Shown: positions 1 through 8,107 of the stretch, piece after piece
Position numbering within the stretch: position 1 is the first letter of the stretch
Layout of the letters: each line of letters begins with the position of its first letter
Origin: Oligoflexia bacterium
GTDB taxonomy: Bacteria; Bdellovibrionota; Bacteriovoracia; Bacteriovoracales; Bacteriovoracaceae
DNA: 64,000 nucleotides
Direction of reading: 5' to 3'
NCBI GenBank assembly: GCA_015231955.1
Contig: JADGAN010000008.1
Location: forward strand, 62,001 to 126,000
Position numbers and translations under genes: made by a program
The notes under the pieces: generated by a model
Databases searched by the model: none
The model's input: the letters and a program-made list of their open reading frames with translations, nothing else
What the model was told of the DNA's origin: nothing

Positions 1-111
1 TTGAATAAGTAACTCCAGCCCTTTATGAATGAGTGCAGTCTTCTGCTTAATTCCTGTTATCTCTTGGGCCTTTTTTATTAGCTCTTCTTTTAAAATTAAG
101 GTTGTTCTCAC
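1..111 (-). CDS. VapB-like antitoxin (DUF2191 type), partial at left edge
   Basis: A reading frame opens at a GTG (109-111 on the minus strand) with GAGGA about 8 nt upstream and continues past the left edge; 37 codons are visible. The protein starts (V/M)RTTLILKEELIKKAQEIT and continues with G-x-x-x-K-T-A-L-I-x-x-G-L-E-L-L. This R-T-T-L-x-L, then TG-x3-KTxLI spacing is typical of ribbon-helix-helix VapB antitoxins. By family knowledge it would repress its own promoter and neutralise a VapC PIN-domain RNase encoded just downstream, beyond the window. The partner cannot be seen. Confidence 0.6.
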   Translation of the reverse strand, partial: MRTTLILKEELIKKAQEITGIKQKTALIHKGLELLIQ

Positions 112-150
112 TTTTTTAAATCCTCATCGTGAAATCGGAATGGTCTAATG

Positions 151-212
151 GTGCCATCCGACTTTCGGGACTCGGTATGTAAACGCATGAAGTCCCAAAA
201 GTCGGATGGCAC
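151..212. repeat. 22-bp near-perfect inverted repeat (hairpin)
   Basis: The arms at 151-172 and 191-212 pair at 21 of 22 positions, and the one mismatch would be G-U in RNA. They enclose an 18-nt loop. The hairpin sits 9 bp downstream of the stop codon of the first MACPF-like gene and upstream of the antitoxin gene. It could end transcription of the long minus-strand array, but there is no clear T-run on either side, so it is not a textbook intrinsic terminator. An mRNA-stabilising 3' hairpin or a mobile palindromic element are alternatives. Confidence 0.6.
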
Positions 213-220
213 TTTTCGAG

Positions 221-1675
221 TTAGCGAATAGGCATGCAGTAGTCAGTTAACGTTTTGTCTGGTTGCAAATAAAGATCTTTCACCATAACGTTGCACTCTG
301 TAAATTCATAAAATGCAGTCTTGCCGAGGTATCCACCTTCAGAAGCAAGTTTTGCAAAACATTTTTTAGCACTATCAACAATTAACTGATGCTTAACTAA
401 CAGTGGCACTGCAACTGGTTCTTCATTTTCCTTGGTAGTACCGCCTGTGCCGTCAACAGGGTTTGGATTTGGTGCTGGGGTTGCTATAGGTGGATTTTCA
501 ACTAATTTATCCAATTTTTCCTTAATAGCTTTTCCGGTTGCTCCTGCTACTCCAGTAGTTAAATTGATGAAGGCCAAATCTTCCCACTTACCATCGTTAC
601 TCCAATTGCCTTCAACAAGTTGTTGTAAACATGTTTTAGCAGTGTAATAGTTGGCCAAAGTAAATTTACGTACGCGTGCTACTTGCGCTACAAAATCGCC
701 ATTTAGCTCTTCGATAACTTTTGATAGCCATGGAGGGTTAACACCAGCTGGTGGAAGTGCAACTGCTTTTTGAAAACCTAAGTGTTCACTCCAAGGAGCA
801 ATTTCCATTCCCACAACTCTTCCGACATCATAACCCTTAAGTGCTTCTAAGGAGTTTTGAATGGCAGCTCTAAAAGTAGGAATGTCGGTTGCTAGTAGGC
901 CCTGTAGGTGCTCTGGATCTAGACCCATACCTGAAATATAAATCTTAAGATTTCTTGAACTTGCTTGAGATCTAAAGGTGCTGGAGTGGCCAACACTTAT
1001 ACTACCACCGCCACCAAAGGTACGAAGACTTGCTTGTAATTGCATTGCAAAGCTTGAATCAGAAGTAGTATCGGTGGAGTTGAAAGTTAATAGTGCATAA
1101 AGAGTTGAAACACGAGTTAGTGATTTGACATAGTAAGGACCACAAGCATTAAAGAAACTGACCATATCTTTTTCATTACCGGTTAATAACTCTGCTGCCA
1201 TTGGTGCTAATGTCGACTTACTCTCATCCATGGCAGCATAATATTTTTTAAGTTTTATGGTGGCCAAAATTCTTAAGCTCTTCTTGGTCTCAGTCCCACT
1301 AGTGTTACTTTCAGCGCGGATACTCCCTCTGAGGAATGCATAACGGAAGTTACCATCAACAGTAGTTCTGCTGCTTGAACTACGAAGAGACTCTTCAGTA
1401 ACCTCTTCAAAGGTGTACTCCAAATTTGCCGATGGTTTGGTCGTTACAATCTCATCCATACACAGTGACTGGAAGGTGTTGGTGGAAGGAGAGTATCCAC
1501 GACCAATGTTTGGAGTGACATTAATGTCCTCCAAGCGCGAATCGCTGATTCCAGTGACACTGGCAATGGCAGTAGTAGATGTAGTTAAAGTGAAACTACT
1601 GCCTAGAAAAACCAGGGAGCATCCTAAAAATGCGCGTGAAAGCACGCTTACCATTTTCGAACGATTTAGTTGCAT
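221..1675 (-). CDS. exported MACPF-like protein, paralogue 1
   Basis: 484 aa. An N-terminal hydrophobic segment (about 11-38) ending in A-rich sequence suggests export. It shares a colinear set of motifs with the genes at 1739, 3137 and 10180: NIGRGYSP (56-63) then a Cys at 72; KKYYAAMDESKS (143-154); CGPYYVKS (178-185); a block KIYISGMGLD; TFRAAI; and IAPWSEHLGFQ. It ends in a conserved YCMP. The CGPYYV block aligns with the [YFC]-G-[TS]-H-[YF] signature of the MACPF fold, but Thr-His is replaced by Pro-Tyr. MACPF proteins insert beta-barrel pores in target membranes; that role here is inferred. An extra Pro-rich linker (NPPIATPAPNPNPVDG) near residue 400 separates a Cys-containing tail and is absent from the paralogues. 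It is the last gene of the array; AAGGAG precedes the start. Function is unproven. Confidence 0.75.
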   Translation of the reverse strand: MQLNRSKMVSVLSRAFLGCSLVFLGSSFTLTTSTTAIASVTGISDSRLEDINVTPNIGRGYSPSTNTFQSLCMDEIVTTKPSANLEYTFEEVTEESLRSSSSRTTVDGNFRYAFLRGSIRAESNTSGTETKKSLRILATIKLKKYYAAMDESKSTLAPMAAELLTGNEKDMVSFFNACGPYYVKSLTRVSTLYALLTFNSTDTTSDSSFAMQLQASLRTFGGGGSISVGHSSTFRSQASSRNLKIYISGMGLDPEHLQGLLATDIPTFRAAIQNSLEALKGYDVGRVVGMEIAPWSEHLGFQKAVALPPAGVNPPWLSKVIEELNGDFVAQVARVRKFTLANYYTAKTCLQQLVEGNWSNDGKWEDLAFINLTTGVAGATGKAIKEKLDKLVENPPIATPAPNPNPVDGTGGTTKENEEPVAVPLLVKHQLIVDSAKKCFAKLASEGGYLGKTAFYEFTECNVMVKDLYLQPDKTLTDYCMPIR

Positions 1676-1738
1676 AGTGACTCCTTTTTGAAGTTAAAAA
1701 AATAAATCATGAGATCTAAACTATTTACTTACTATTTA

Positions 1739-3109
1739 CTATTTTACACTTGAATGAAACACTGGCATGCAGTAGTTAAATACCTCCACATTACTTGGAG
1801 CGGCCAAGCTTTCTTCCAGTTTTCTACAATCAGGAACTTGATAATAAAATTGTGTGGACATTGCATAGGTAGTCGCAATTTTTTTAAAACATAGTTTTGT
1901 AGCGTATACTAACTCCTCATGTTTTTTCTTTAAATTATCTGAGGCGATTATTAAATTTTGTCTCAGAGTGGTTCCTAATCTTTGATTTTCATTTTTAACA
2001 TCGGTTAAATTTTTAAAATAAATCTTTGCTAAGTCATCGCCCCAATTAAGATCTAATTCACTTTTGCAACTAAGCGCCCGTTGATAGTTTGCCATTAAAA
2101 ACTTACGCACACGATTCACTTGAGCAATAAACTCTGCATTTTGTTCCTGATAAATTTTGGTTAGCCATGGCTCATCAAGAGCAGAGAAATCTCCGTCATT
2201 TAAAATTACACCTATGCTATTTTGAAATCCTAAATTTTCGGTCCAAGGTGCAATCTCAATCCCAATGACCCTACCAACATCACTGCTTTTCATAGAAGCT
2301 AACGCATGGCCGATGGCCTCTCTAAAAGTAGCAACATCTGTTGCCAGCAACTTTTCTAAAGCGTCAGAATCCAGGCCAATTCCAGAAATGTAAATTTTAA
2401 GATTTTTATTATCAGCAGTACGATTAAAAGTATCATCACTACTACTACTACCAGCTGAATTTACTAATACGCCTTGAGTGCTTCGCTCTAAAAGATTTTT
2501 AAAATTTTGGGTATCGGTTGCTCCCTTACTTTCAAAGGTCAAAAAAGCATAGTAAGAAGATAATCTGGAAATTGAGCGCACATAATAAGGGCCGCAAGAG
2601 TTAAAGAAACTGATCAAATCTTTCTTGTCACCACCTAATAAATTCTCTGCAAAAGCGCTTATTTTGCTCTTACTTTCATTCATTGCCGAATAATATTTTT
2701 TCAAACGAATGGTTACCAAGATCATCCCTGTTTTGACATCATCCACTGCACTTATAATATTGGTACCATTTCTCTTTAACGTGTTATTAATCATATCCAA
2801 CGCAGTTTTATTTTCAGCATTATCATAAGAGCGCGATTGCATCTTGCTTTCCAGCCAGCTCTTATCTATGGTCTCATAAGTATACTCTAAATCACTAGAA
2901 CCCTTCATTACTTCAATATTATCCATGCATACAGATTGGAAAGTATTTGTAGAAGGAGAGTAACCCCGCCCAACATTTGGGGTCACCGTAATGTCATTTA
3001 AGCGAGAGTCAGTAATGCTCATGACACCAGCATAAACACTATTTGCGCTCATAATCAGCAAGCAACCCACTGTGATTGATTTTATAAATTTGATTGTGAT
3101 CATATTCAC
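1739..3109 (-). CDS. exported MACPF-like protein, paralogue 2
   Basis: 456 aa with a signal peptide (hydrophobic 10-24, cleavage likely after VYA at 25-27). The mature protein begins GVMSITDSRL, almost the same as paralogue 3. The shared motifs are VGRGYSPSTNTFQ (46-58), a Cys at 61, KKYYSAMNESKSK, CGPYYVRSI (172-180), IYISGIGLD, a conserved RVIGIEIAPW block, FIAQVNRVRK and the terminal YCMP followed by a short tail. It lacks the Pro-rich linker of paralogue 1. Paralogues 2 and 3 are each other's closest relatives by eye, suggesting recent tandem duplication. The gene lies between its paralogues with gaps of 63 and 27 bp. A pore-forming role follows only from the MACPF resemblance. Confidence 0.75.
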   Translation of the reverse strand: MNMITIKFIKSITVGCLLIMSANSVYAGVMSITDSRLNDITVTPNVGRGYSPSTNTFQSVCMDNIEVMKGSSDLEYTYETIDKSWLESKMQSRSYDNAENKTALDMINNTLKRNGTNIISAVDDVKTGMILVTIRLKKYYSAMNESKSKISAFAENLLGGDKKDLISFFNSCGPYYVRSISRLSSYYAFLTFESKGATDTQNFKNLLERSTQGVLVNSAGSSSSDDTFNRTADNKNLKIYISGIGLDSDALEKLLATDVATFREAIGHALASMKSSDVGRVIGIEIAPWTENLGFQNSIGVILNDGDFSALDEPWLTKIYQEQNAEFIAQVNRVRKFLMANYQRALSCKSELDLNWGDDLAKIYFKNLTDVKNENQRLGTTLRQNLIIASDNLKKKHEELVYATKLCFKKIATTYAMSTQFYYQVPDCRKLEESLAAPSNVEVFNYCMPVFHSSVK

Positions 3110-3136
3110 TCATTTCTCCTTTTATTTTATTAACTT

Positions 3137-4480
3137 TTATTGTTTTAATTGTGGCATACAATAGTTTAGGATTTCCACCTTCACTGGCATCGACAAATGA
3201 AACTCCAAGCGCTGACAATTGCTCACTTCATAATAGGGACGGAAGGAGAAAACTTCCTCACGCTGAAGATAATCAAAACATCCACGAGACAGAGCAATGA
3301 GTTGATCATGTGCACTCTTATAAAGGGTGAGCACCTTCTCCAGCTCTTGATAAAACTCCCTCCCATTTTTGCTTTTGTTTTTATCGTTTATCTTCAAAAA
3401 CCAAAACTGACTTAAACTATCAATTTCACCATTTTCCACCCAATTATAAATTAACTCTGCTTTGCAACTTTTTGCTTTGTAGATATTTGCGAGGTATTGC
3501 TTGCGCACTCGCGCCACTTGTGCCACTAAATCTGAATTTTGCTCTTGATAAATCTTTGCCAACCAAGGGGCAACGACACTTCCACTACCATCATGCACCT
3601 CCATTGCTCCCACAATAGATTGAAACTCTAGATGCTCAGTCCATGGAGAAAGCTCCATCGCAATGATTCTGCCAACATCTGAATCACTCATTGCGGCCAG
3701 GGCATTGGCAATTGCAGCTCTAAAAGTTTTAATGTCTGTTGCCAGCAACCCACTAAGTGCTTCAGCCGATAACCCTACTCCGCTGATAAAAATTCTTAGC
3801 TTTTTAACATTGGCCTCTTGATTAAAAGTTTGATCGTCTGCTTCAGTTTGTATTCCTTGCATTTTACTTTCGATGCGTAGACGAAATTGTTTTGCCTCAT
3901 CGCTGTCGCTATTTGCAGTCTCATAACTAAGTAAAGCATAAAAGCTTGATAACCTGTTTAATGAACGTACATAGTAAGGTCCACACACAGAAAAGAAGGC
4001 GATCAAATCTTGTTTGGGCCCGGAAGTAAGTAATGTTTTGGCAGCAGAACTCATGATGGAAGCATTCTCATTCATAGCACTATAATATTTCTTGAGTTGA
4101 ATCCTCGCTAGTAGCCATGTTTTCGTCTTGCTTGTGCCATAAGTATGAAATTTTGATTCTACAAAATTGTAGATAAAACTTCCTTCCAGCGAGTTGCTTG
4201 TTTTATACTGCTCCCACCAATCATCATTGATCTCTTCATAGATATACTCAAAATCCGAGGAACTTTTAGTAACAGTAATGTCATTAAAGCAAAGCGATTG
4301 GAAAGTATTGGTTGCAGGAGAGTAACCTCTACCAATATTTGGAGTCATGCTTAGGTCATCCAAACGAGAATCGGTAATACTCATTACACCTGCAAGTGCA
4401 AAATTCAAATTCAAACTTAGACTAACAAAGTTTAATGCCACCCATACGACTAGTCGTATGCTTTTGAACGATTTTTTCAC
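3137..4480 (-). CDS. exported MACPF-like protein, paralogue 3
   Basis: 447 aa. The signal peptide has a long hydrophobic core (10-28) ending LNFALA, after which the mature protein starts GVMSITDSRLDD. The motifs follow the order of its neighbours: NIGRGYSPATNTFQ (48-61), Cys at 64, KKYYSAMNENAS, CGPYYVRSL (166-174), IFISGVGLS, LLATDIKTFRAAIANALA, MELSPWTEHLEFQ, LVAQVARVRK, and a terminal YCMPQLKQ. Conserved Cys residues occur near the start of the core, at the signature, after the RVRK block and near the end, which suggests disulfides in an exported protein. The stop is 27 bp before the next paralogue, so co-transcription is likely. Confidence 0.75.
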   Translation of the reverse strand: MKKSFKSIRLVVWVALNFVSLSLNLNFALAGVMSITDSRLDDLSMTPNIGRGYSPATNTFQSLCFNDITVTKSSSDFEYIYEEINDDWWEQYKTSNSLEGSFIYNFVESKFHTYGTSKTKTWLLARIQLKKYYSAMNENASIMSSAAKTLLTSGPKQDLIAFFSVCGPYYVRSLNRLSSFYALLSYETANSDSDEAKQFRLRIESKMQGIQTEADDQTFNQEANVKKLRIFISGVGLSAEALSGLLATDIKTFRAAIANALAAMSDSDVGRIIAMELSPWTEHLEFQSIVGAMEVHDGSGSVVAPWLAKIYQEQNSDLVAQVARVRKQYLANIYKAKSCKAELIYNWVENGEIDSLSQFWFLKINDKNKSKNGREFYQELEKVLTLYKSAHDQLIALSRGCFDYLQREEVFSFRPYYEVSNCQRLEFHLSMPVKVEILNYCMPQLKQ

Positions 4481-4499
4481 TTATACTCCACTCAGTCTA

Positions 4500-5357
4500 T
4501 TACTCAAGATACTCATGATATTTTCTGATAAAGTTACATTGATTTTCGTTTAAAGTTTGCCATTTGCTGTCATTAAAATCCAAATTTGCAAGTGGTGTTT
4601 CAGAAAGATTTTCAAATTTCACTTCAAGTTTAAATATTGTATCTTCTTCATCATCCCAGATATACTCAAAAAGTTTTGCTTGATCACCCTCTCTCTCTAA
4701 TAGCAACGCAGGAGTCTCCTCTTTAGTTAAGGGAACATCTGTACGGATAAAGTATTCACATAAATTTTCACAATCTAAAACTTTTTTCCGTTGAACCTCC
4801 TTGATTGCTATCCTCTGGCCAATTACTTTTATATTTTTATACTGCACCTGATTCATGCGATAATTATTGGAAGTCATATAACAAACATGACGACTCAGAG
4901 AGTCTAGAACAGCGTCATACCCCCATGCAAACACTACATCTAAATTATCAAATTTAGTGGATGCATGGGGGTTAGGCAATTGATTTAACCGTTCGGCCGC
5001 CAAAGTATAATTGGCCGTTTTCGTTAAATACCCTCCAACCTTGCTACGATTAATATTATTGCTAACATCAATGTAGCGTAGTTGATCGCCTAATACGTGC
5101 TTTATCTCATCTAAATGGCTTTCTTTAATAGCGATGTGATTATTAGTGCTTAAATTCAAATAAAGTAATTCTCTAGCAAGAACCTTCTTTTCAAATACAT
5201 CCTTGGGAATATCTCCAATTTGTTGGTTACCTAATCCTTGTTTCAGTGTAGCGTATAAATGTTGAATTTCCGTAGGAGTGCTCTTCTCTCCATCCGCAAA
5301 AATATTACTACCTAAACTCAGTGCCAATGCTAAGATTATCAAGTGTAATTTTTTCAT
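4500..5357 (-). CDS. exported protein of unknown function in MACPF-like array
   Basis: 285 aa with a signal peptide (MKKLHLIILALALSLGSNIFA). I do not recognise the family. The mature protein is mixed alpha/beta-looking and has Cys residues in HVCYM, LDCENLCEY and ENQCNF, which could form disulfides after export. It has neither the CG-x-x-Y signature nor the terminal YCMP of its neighbours, so it is not an obvious paralogue. It sits 19 bp upstream of paralogue 3 and 28 bp downstream of the propeller/LRR gene, all on one strand, which makes a shared transcript likely. A role as a chaperone, co-factor or immunity protein for the pore-formers is possible but not shown by the sequence. Confidence 0.65.
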   Translation of the reverse strand: MKKLHLIILALALSLGSNIFADGEKSTPTEIQHLYATLKQGLGNQQIGDIPKDVFEKKVLARELLYLNLSTNNHIAIKESHLDEIKHVLGDQLRYIDVSNNINRSKVGGYLTKTANYTLAAERLNQLPNPHASTKFDNLDVVFAWGYDAVLDSLSRHVCYMTSNNYRMNQVQYKNIKVIGQRIAIKEVQRKKVLDCENLCEYFIRTDVPLTKEETPALLLEREGDQAKLFEYIWDDEEDTIFKLEVKFENLSETPLANLDFNDSKWQTLNENQCNFIRKYHEYLE

Positions 5358-5385
5358 TTTAATTAAACTCCAGGTTACTTAAAAA

Positions 5386-8082
5386 TTATAATTTTTCTAT
5401 ACTAAACCAACGGTTGCCTATTAACGCTCGCTTGTGCCTATTTACAGAGGTAAGTAACTTCAAGCTATCATCATCCATCAATGTTGCTATGTATATGGAA
5501 GTTCCTCCCTCTTTTAACTCTCTTAATAATGCTTTTAATTCGTTACTGAATACACTCTTTTTAGAGAATACTAAGTTTTTTAGATTTATTTTTTTAAGAA
5601 CATTTAAATTGTTAACAAAATCATTAATGTCCATTCCTACTAAGGTTAGCGTTTCCAGTTTTTTTAATTTAGATAAATTAGCAAGACCCGTGTTGATTTC
5701 GATACTGTTTTTAAACGATAAATCTAATTGGGTTAGATTTTTTAGAGAAAAGAATTGATGGTCTACGCCTAGCTTCGTTAACCAGATATGTACGTCCGCA
5801 AAAACAGCACTTTCATCATCTACCGCTTGACGATCTTCTCCTGTAGGAATGTAGGCCAATTTGCTTATTTTATATCCTTTGTAATTAACACTTCGTTCAG
5901 AATCATTACTAAATTGCAATCGTCTAAACGATACTTTCAAGGGAAATTCATGAATCTTAAAATCAACCCAGAGGTTGTTAACTCGCTTTGGTCCTTTTAA
6001 TAACTCTTTTCCACTATCAGGAGCAAGACCACTCTCTACTTGCAAAGTTAAGTCATCATCACCACTAATATCAATATAGTCAAAAAAGAGTTTTCCCCAT
6101 GACACATTAGTATCTTTGATTTCGTTATCAGAATTGCAAATATCAGCGATCGGAGACTCTAGTTTTTCAAAGGAGATATAGTCAAGCTGTGGCTTACCAA
6201 TATCTCTTCCTCGGTACTCAACATTTTTGATAGGTCTCGCAGAAAAATCACACACTAGGTATGGTGCCGTGGCCCCATACGTAGTCGCATAACTGCTGTT
6301 ATTACTAAGATCTTTGGCAACTACTCGCCCAACGGATAATTTATCATCAATCTCTTTAATATCTACTAAAGTAGAATTAGTGATGTATTTCTCCCGATTA
6401 ATCATTGCCCCCCAACAAGTTCCCTTTTCACTACAGGTTTGATTATCTTCTTTAAAAGCAAATCCCCAAAAGGTCTTTTCGCTATCAGCATTACTGCGAG
6501 AAAAGGTCAAAGATTTAACATCAGCATAGGGGCCAAAATTTAAGATGCGATCTTCATCAACCTCCTTTTCTTTGCTCATAATAAAAACCCCTTTTCGTCC
6601 ATTACTGTCCTTATAGGTAATACCGCTCATGTTGCCATTTGGCGTCAAATGTAATTTATCAATAGCAGAAAATGATCCTAGGTTGCGTCCATCATTATTT
6701 CCTTCTTTTATTCCTCGAAAAATTCTGGCCTCATTAAGATGGCTAACCATGCCAATGTATCCCCAATAAACATTGCTGTTACTTAGTTTTAAATCCCTAA
6801 TCTCATCATAGATGCAATCACTGCAAGTAATCCCATAATATTGCATCGAGAGTGGACTATCTTTCATCGAAATTTTCCAAGGGGTGCTTTTATTAGGACG
6901 CTCACCATATGCAACAATACTTCCATCTGGTGAAAAGGCCGGCCCAGTCATATACTGGCCTTTCTCACCGTATTTAACTTTGGAAGTCTCTATTCCACAC
7001 ACAGCATTGTCTGTGTTGACATAAATTCCATATTGTTGATAGATATTTACTTTGTCTCTTCTGAATCTGAATCCCCAGCGCTCCTTTGCAAAAGCAAATT
7101 CATCTATATTGGTAAATTTACAATCCCTGATTTTTTTCAAAGTATCTTCATCTACCAGATTAGATACAAGGTATGCACTGTTATTACTAATGTTATTGAT
7201 TAAAACCACATATCGATAATCGATATTAGCACCCATTTTTTTTTCAACATATTTGATTCTTGCGGGAAGCTTTCCAATATCGTCTCCAGTTGCATATGAT
7301 TCTTCAAAATCTTTACCTTTAACTTGTTCGCCTTTATAAGTTAAATATAACTTCATCCGGCCTGTGCCAGGAGTATCATCTTGTTGATACTCGTACCAAA
7401 AGGCCACATCTCTTCCATCAGGAGAAAAAACGACATCACTAATAGCGTTTATTTTACCAGTTTTGTCGAGGTCTCGATTAATGAGTTCTACCTGATGACC
7501 ATCAATGATAATTTTCCAATCGCCACTCTCTTTATAAACAAAGATCCATTTATTTCCACGAGGAGCAAACGATAGTTGCTGGCACTCTTCAAATCCATTT
7601 CCTTCCTCTCCTCCAAACACGGTAAAATCTTTTTTCAAAAAGCAACGAGTTCCCTCTCTATTCTTATAAATCCATCCCCAATGGCCTCCTTCTGGAGACA
7701 AAAAAGGGCCTCGAAATCTATCCTTAATAATGTTGTCGTTGGGCAAATAACCACCCATGAAATTTTGGACACGATCAAATATCGAACTATTGTAAATTTT
7801 AATAAAAATATTTTTTTCTTTAATATTTGTTCCAGTGATAACCTCTTTTTCATATTTTATCGCCCAAGTCTTACCATCATCTGAAAGTTCAAAATTAATG
7901 TTTTGAGAATTAATATCTCCGCTAAACTCTTCTGCGTTATTACTATCTTTCAAATCCACTCGTCCATTACTCTCTAATACAAGAAAATTTGCAAGACTAG
8001 TGTTGGAAATAGGAAAAGATATTGGCATTTGCAATACCAGCGTAGCAGTAATCACGATCGCGAAGAACAAAAACTTACGCAT
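5386..8082 (-). CDS. exported PD40/WD40-like propeller protein with C-terminal LRR-like region
   Basis: 898 aa. The signal peptide covers about residues 1-22. At least six repeats have the PD40 (TolB-type propeller) hallmark of a [FL]-[ST]-P-[DEN]-G turn followed by an aromatic-rich strand: LSDDGKTWAIKYE, LSPEGGHWGWIYK, FAPRGNKWIFVYK, FSPDGRDVAFWYE, FSPDGSIVAYGER and LTPNGNMSGITYK. The last 130 or so residues hold leucine-rich segments (LTQLDLSF, LKKLETLTLVGMD, LKKINLKNLVF), like one to three LRRs. Both domains usually bind proteins or glycans. AAGGAG lies 6 nt before the start. Its place inside the MACPF-like array suggests a recognition or scaffold protein for the exported set; this is inference. 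No catalytic residues were recognised. Confidence 0.7.
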   Translation of the reverse strand: MRKFLFFAIVITATLVLQMPISFPISNTSLANFLVLESNGRVDLKDSNNAEEFSGDINSQNINFELSDDGKTWAIKYEKEVITGTNIKEKNIFIKIYNSSIFDRVQNFMGGYLPNDNIIKDRFRGPFLSPEGGHWGWIYKNREGTRCFLKKDFTVFGGEEGNGFEECQQLSFAPRGNKWIFVYKESGDWKIIIDGHQVELINRDLDKTGKINAISDVVFSPDGRDVAFWYEYQQDDTPGTGRMKLYLTYKGEQVKGKDFEESYATGDDIGKLPARIKYVEKKMGANIDYRYVVLINNISNNSAYLVSNLVDEDTLKKIRDCKFTNIDEFAFAKERWGFRFRRDKVNIYQQYGIYVNTDNAVCGIETSKVKYGEKGQYMTGPAFSPDGSIVAYGERPNKSTPWKISMKDSPLSMQYYGITCSDCIYDEIRDLKLSNSNVYWGYIGMVSHLNEARIFRGIKEGNNDGRNLGSFSAIDKLHLTPNGNMSGITYKDSNGRKGVFIMSKEKEVDEDRILNFGPYADVKSLTFSRSNADSEKTFWGFAFKEDNQTCSEKGTCWGAMINREKYITNSTLVDIKEIDDKLSVGRVVAKDLSNNSSYATTYGATAPYLVCDFSARPIKNVEYRGRDIGKPQLDYISFEKLESPIADICNSDNEIKDTNVSWGKLFFDYIDISGDDDLTLQVESGLAPDSGKELLKGPKRVNNLWVDFKIHEFPLKVSFRRLQFSNDSERSVNYKGYKISKLAYIPTGEDRQAVDDESAVFADVHIWLTKLGVDHQFFSLKNLTQLDLSFKNSIEINTGLANLSKLKKLETLTLVGMDINDFVNNLNVLKKINLKNLVFSKKSVFSNELKALLRELKEGGTSIYIATLMDDDSLKLLTSVNRHKRALIGNRWFSIEKL

Positions 8083-8107
8083 TTTTAACTCCTTTATCTA
8101 TTATCTA

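Noticed and set aside
151-212. Long hairpin considered as an integron attC site
   Set aside because: The core RYYYAAC/GTTRRRY sequences at the arm ends are absent and no integrase or cassette layout is seen.
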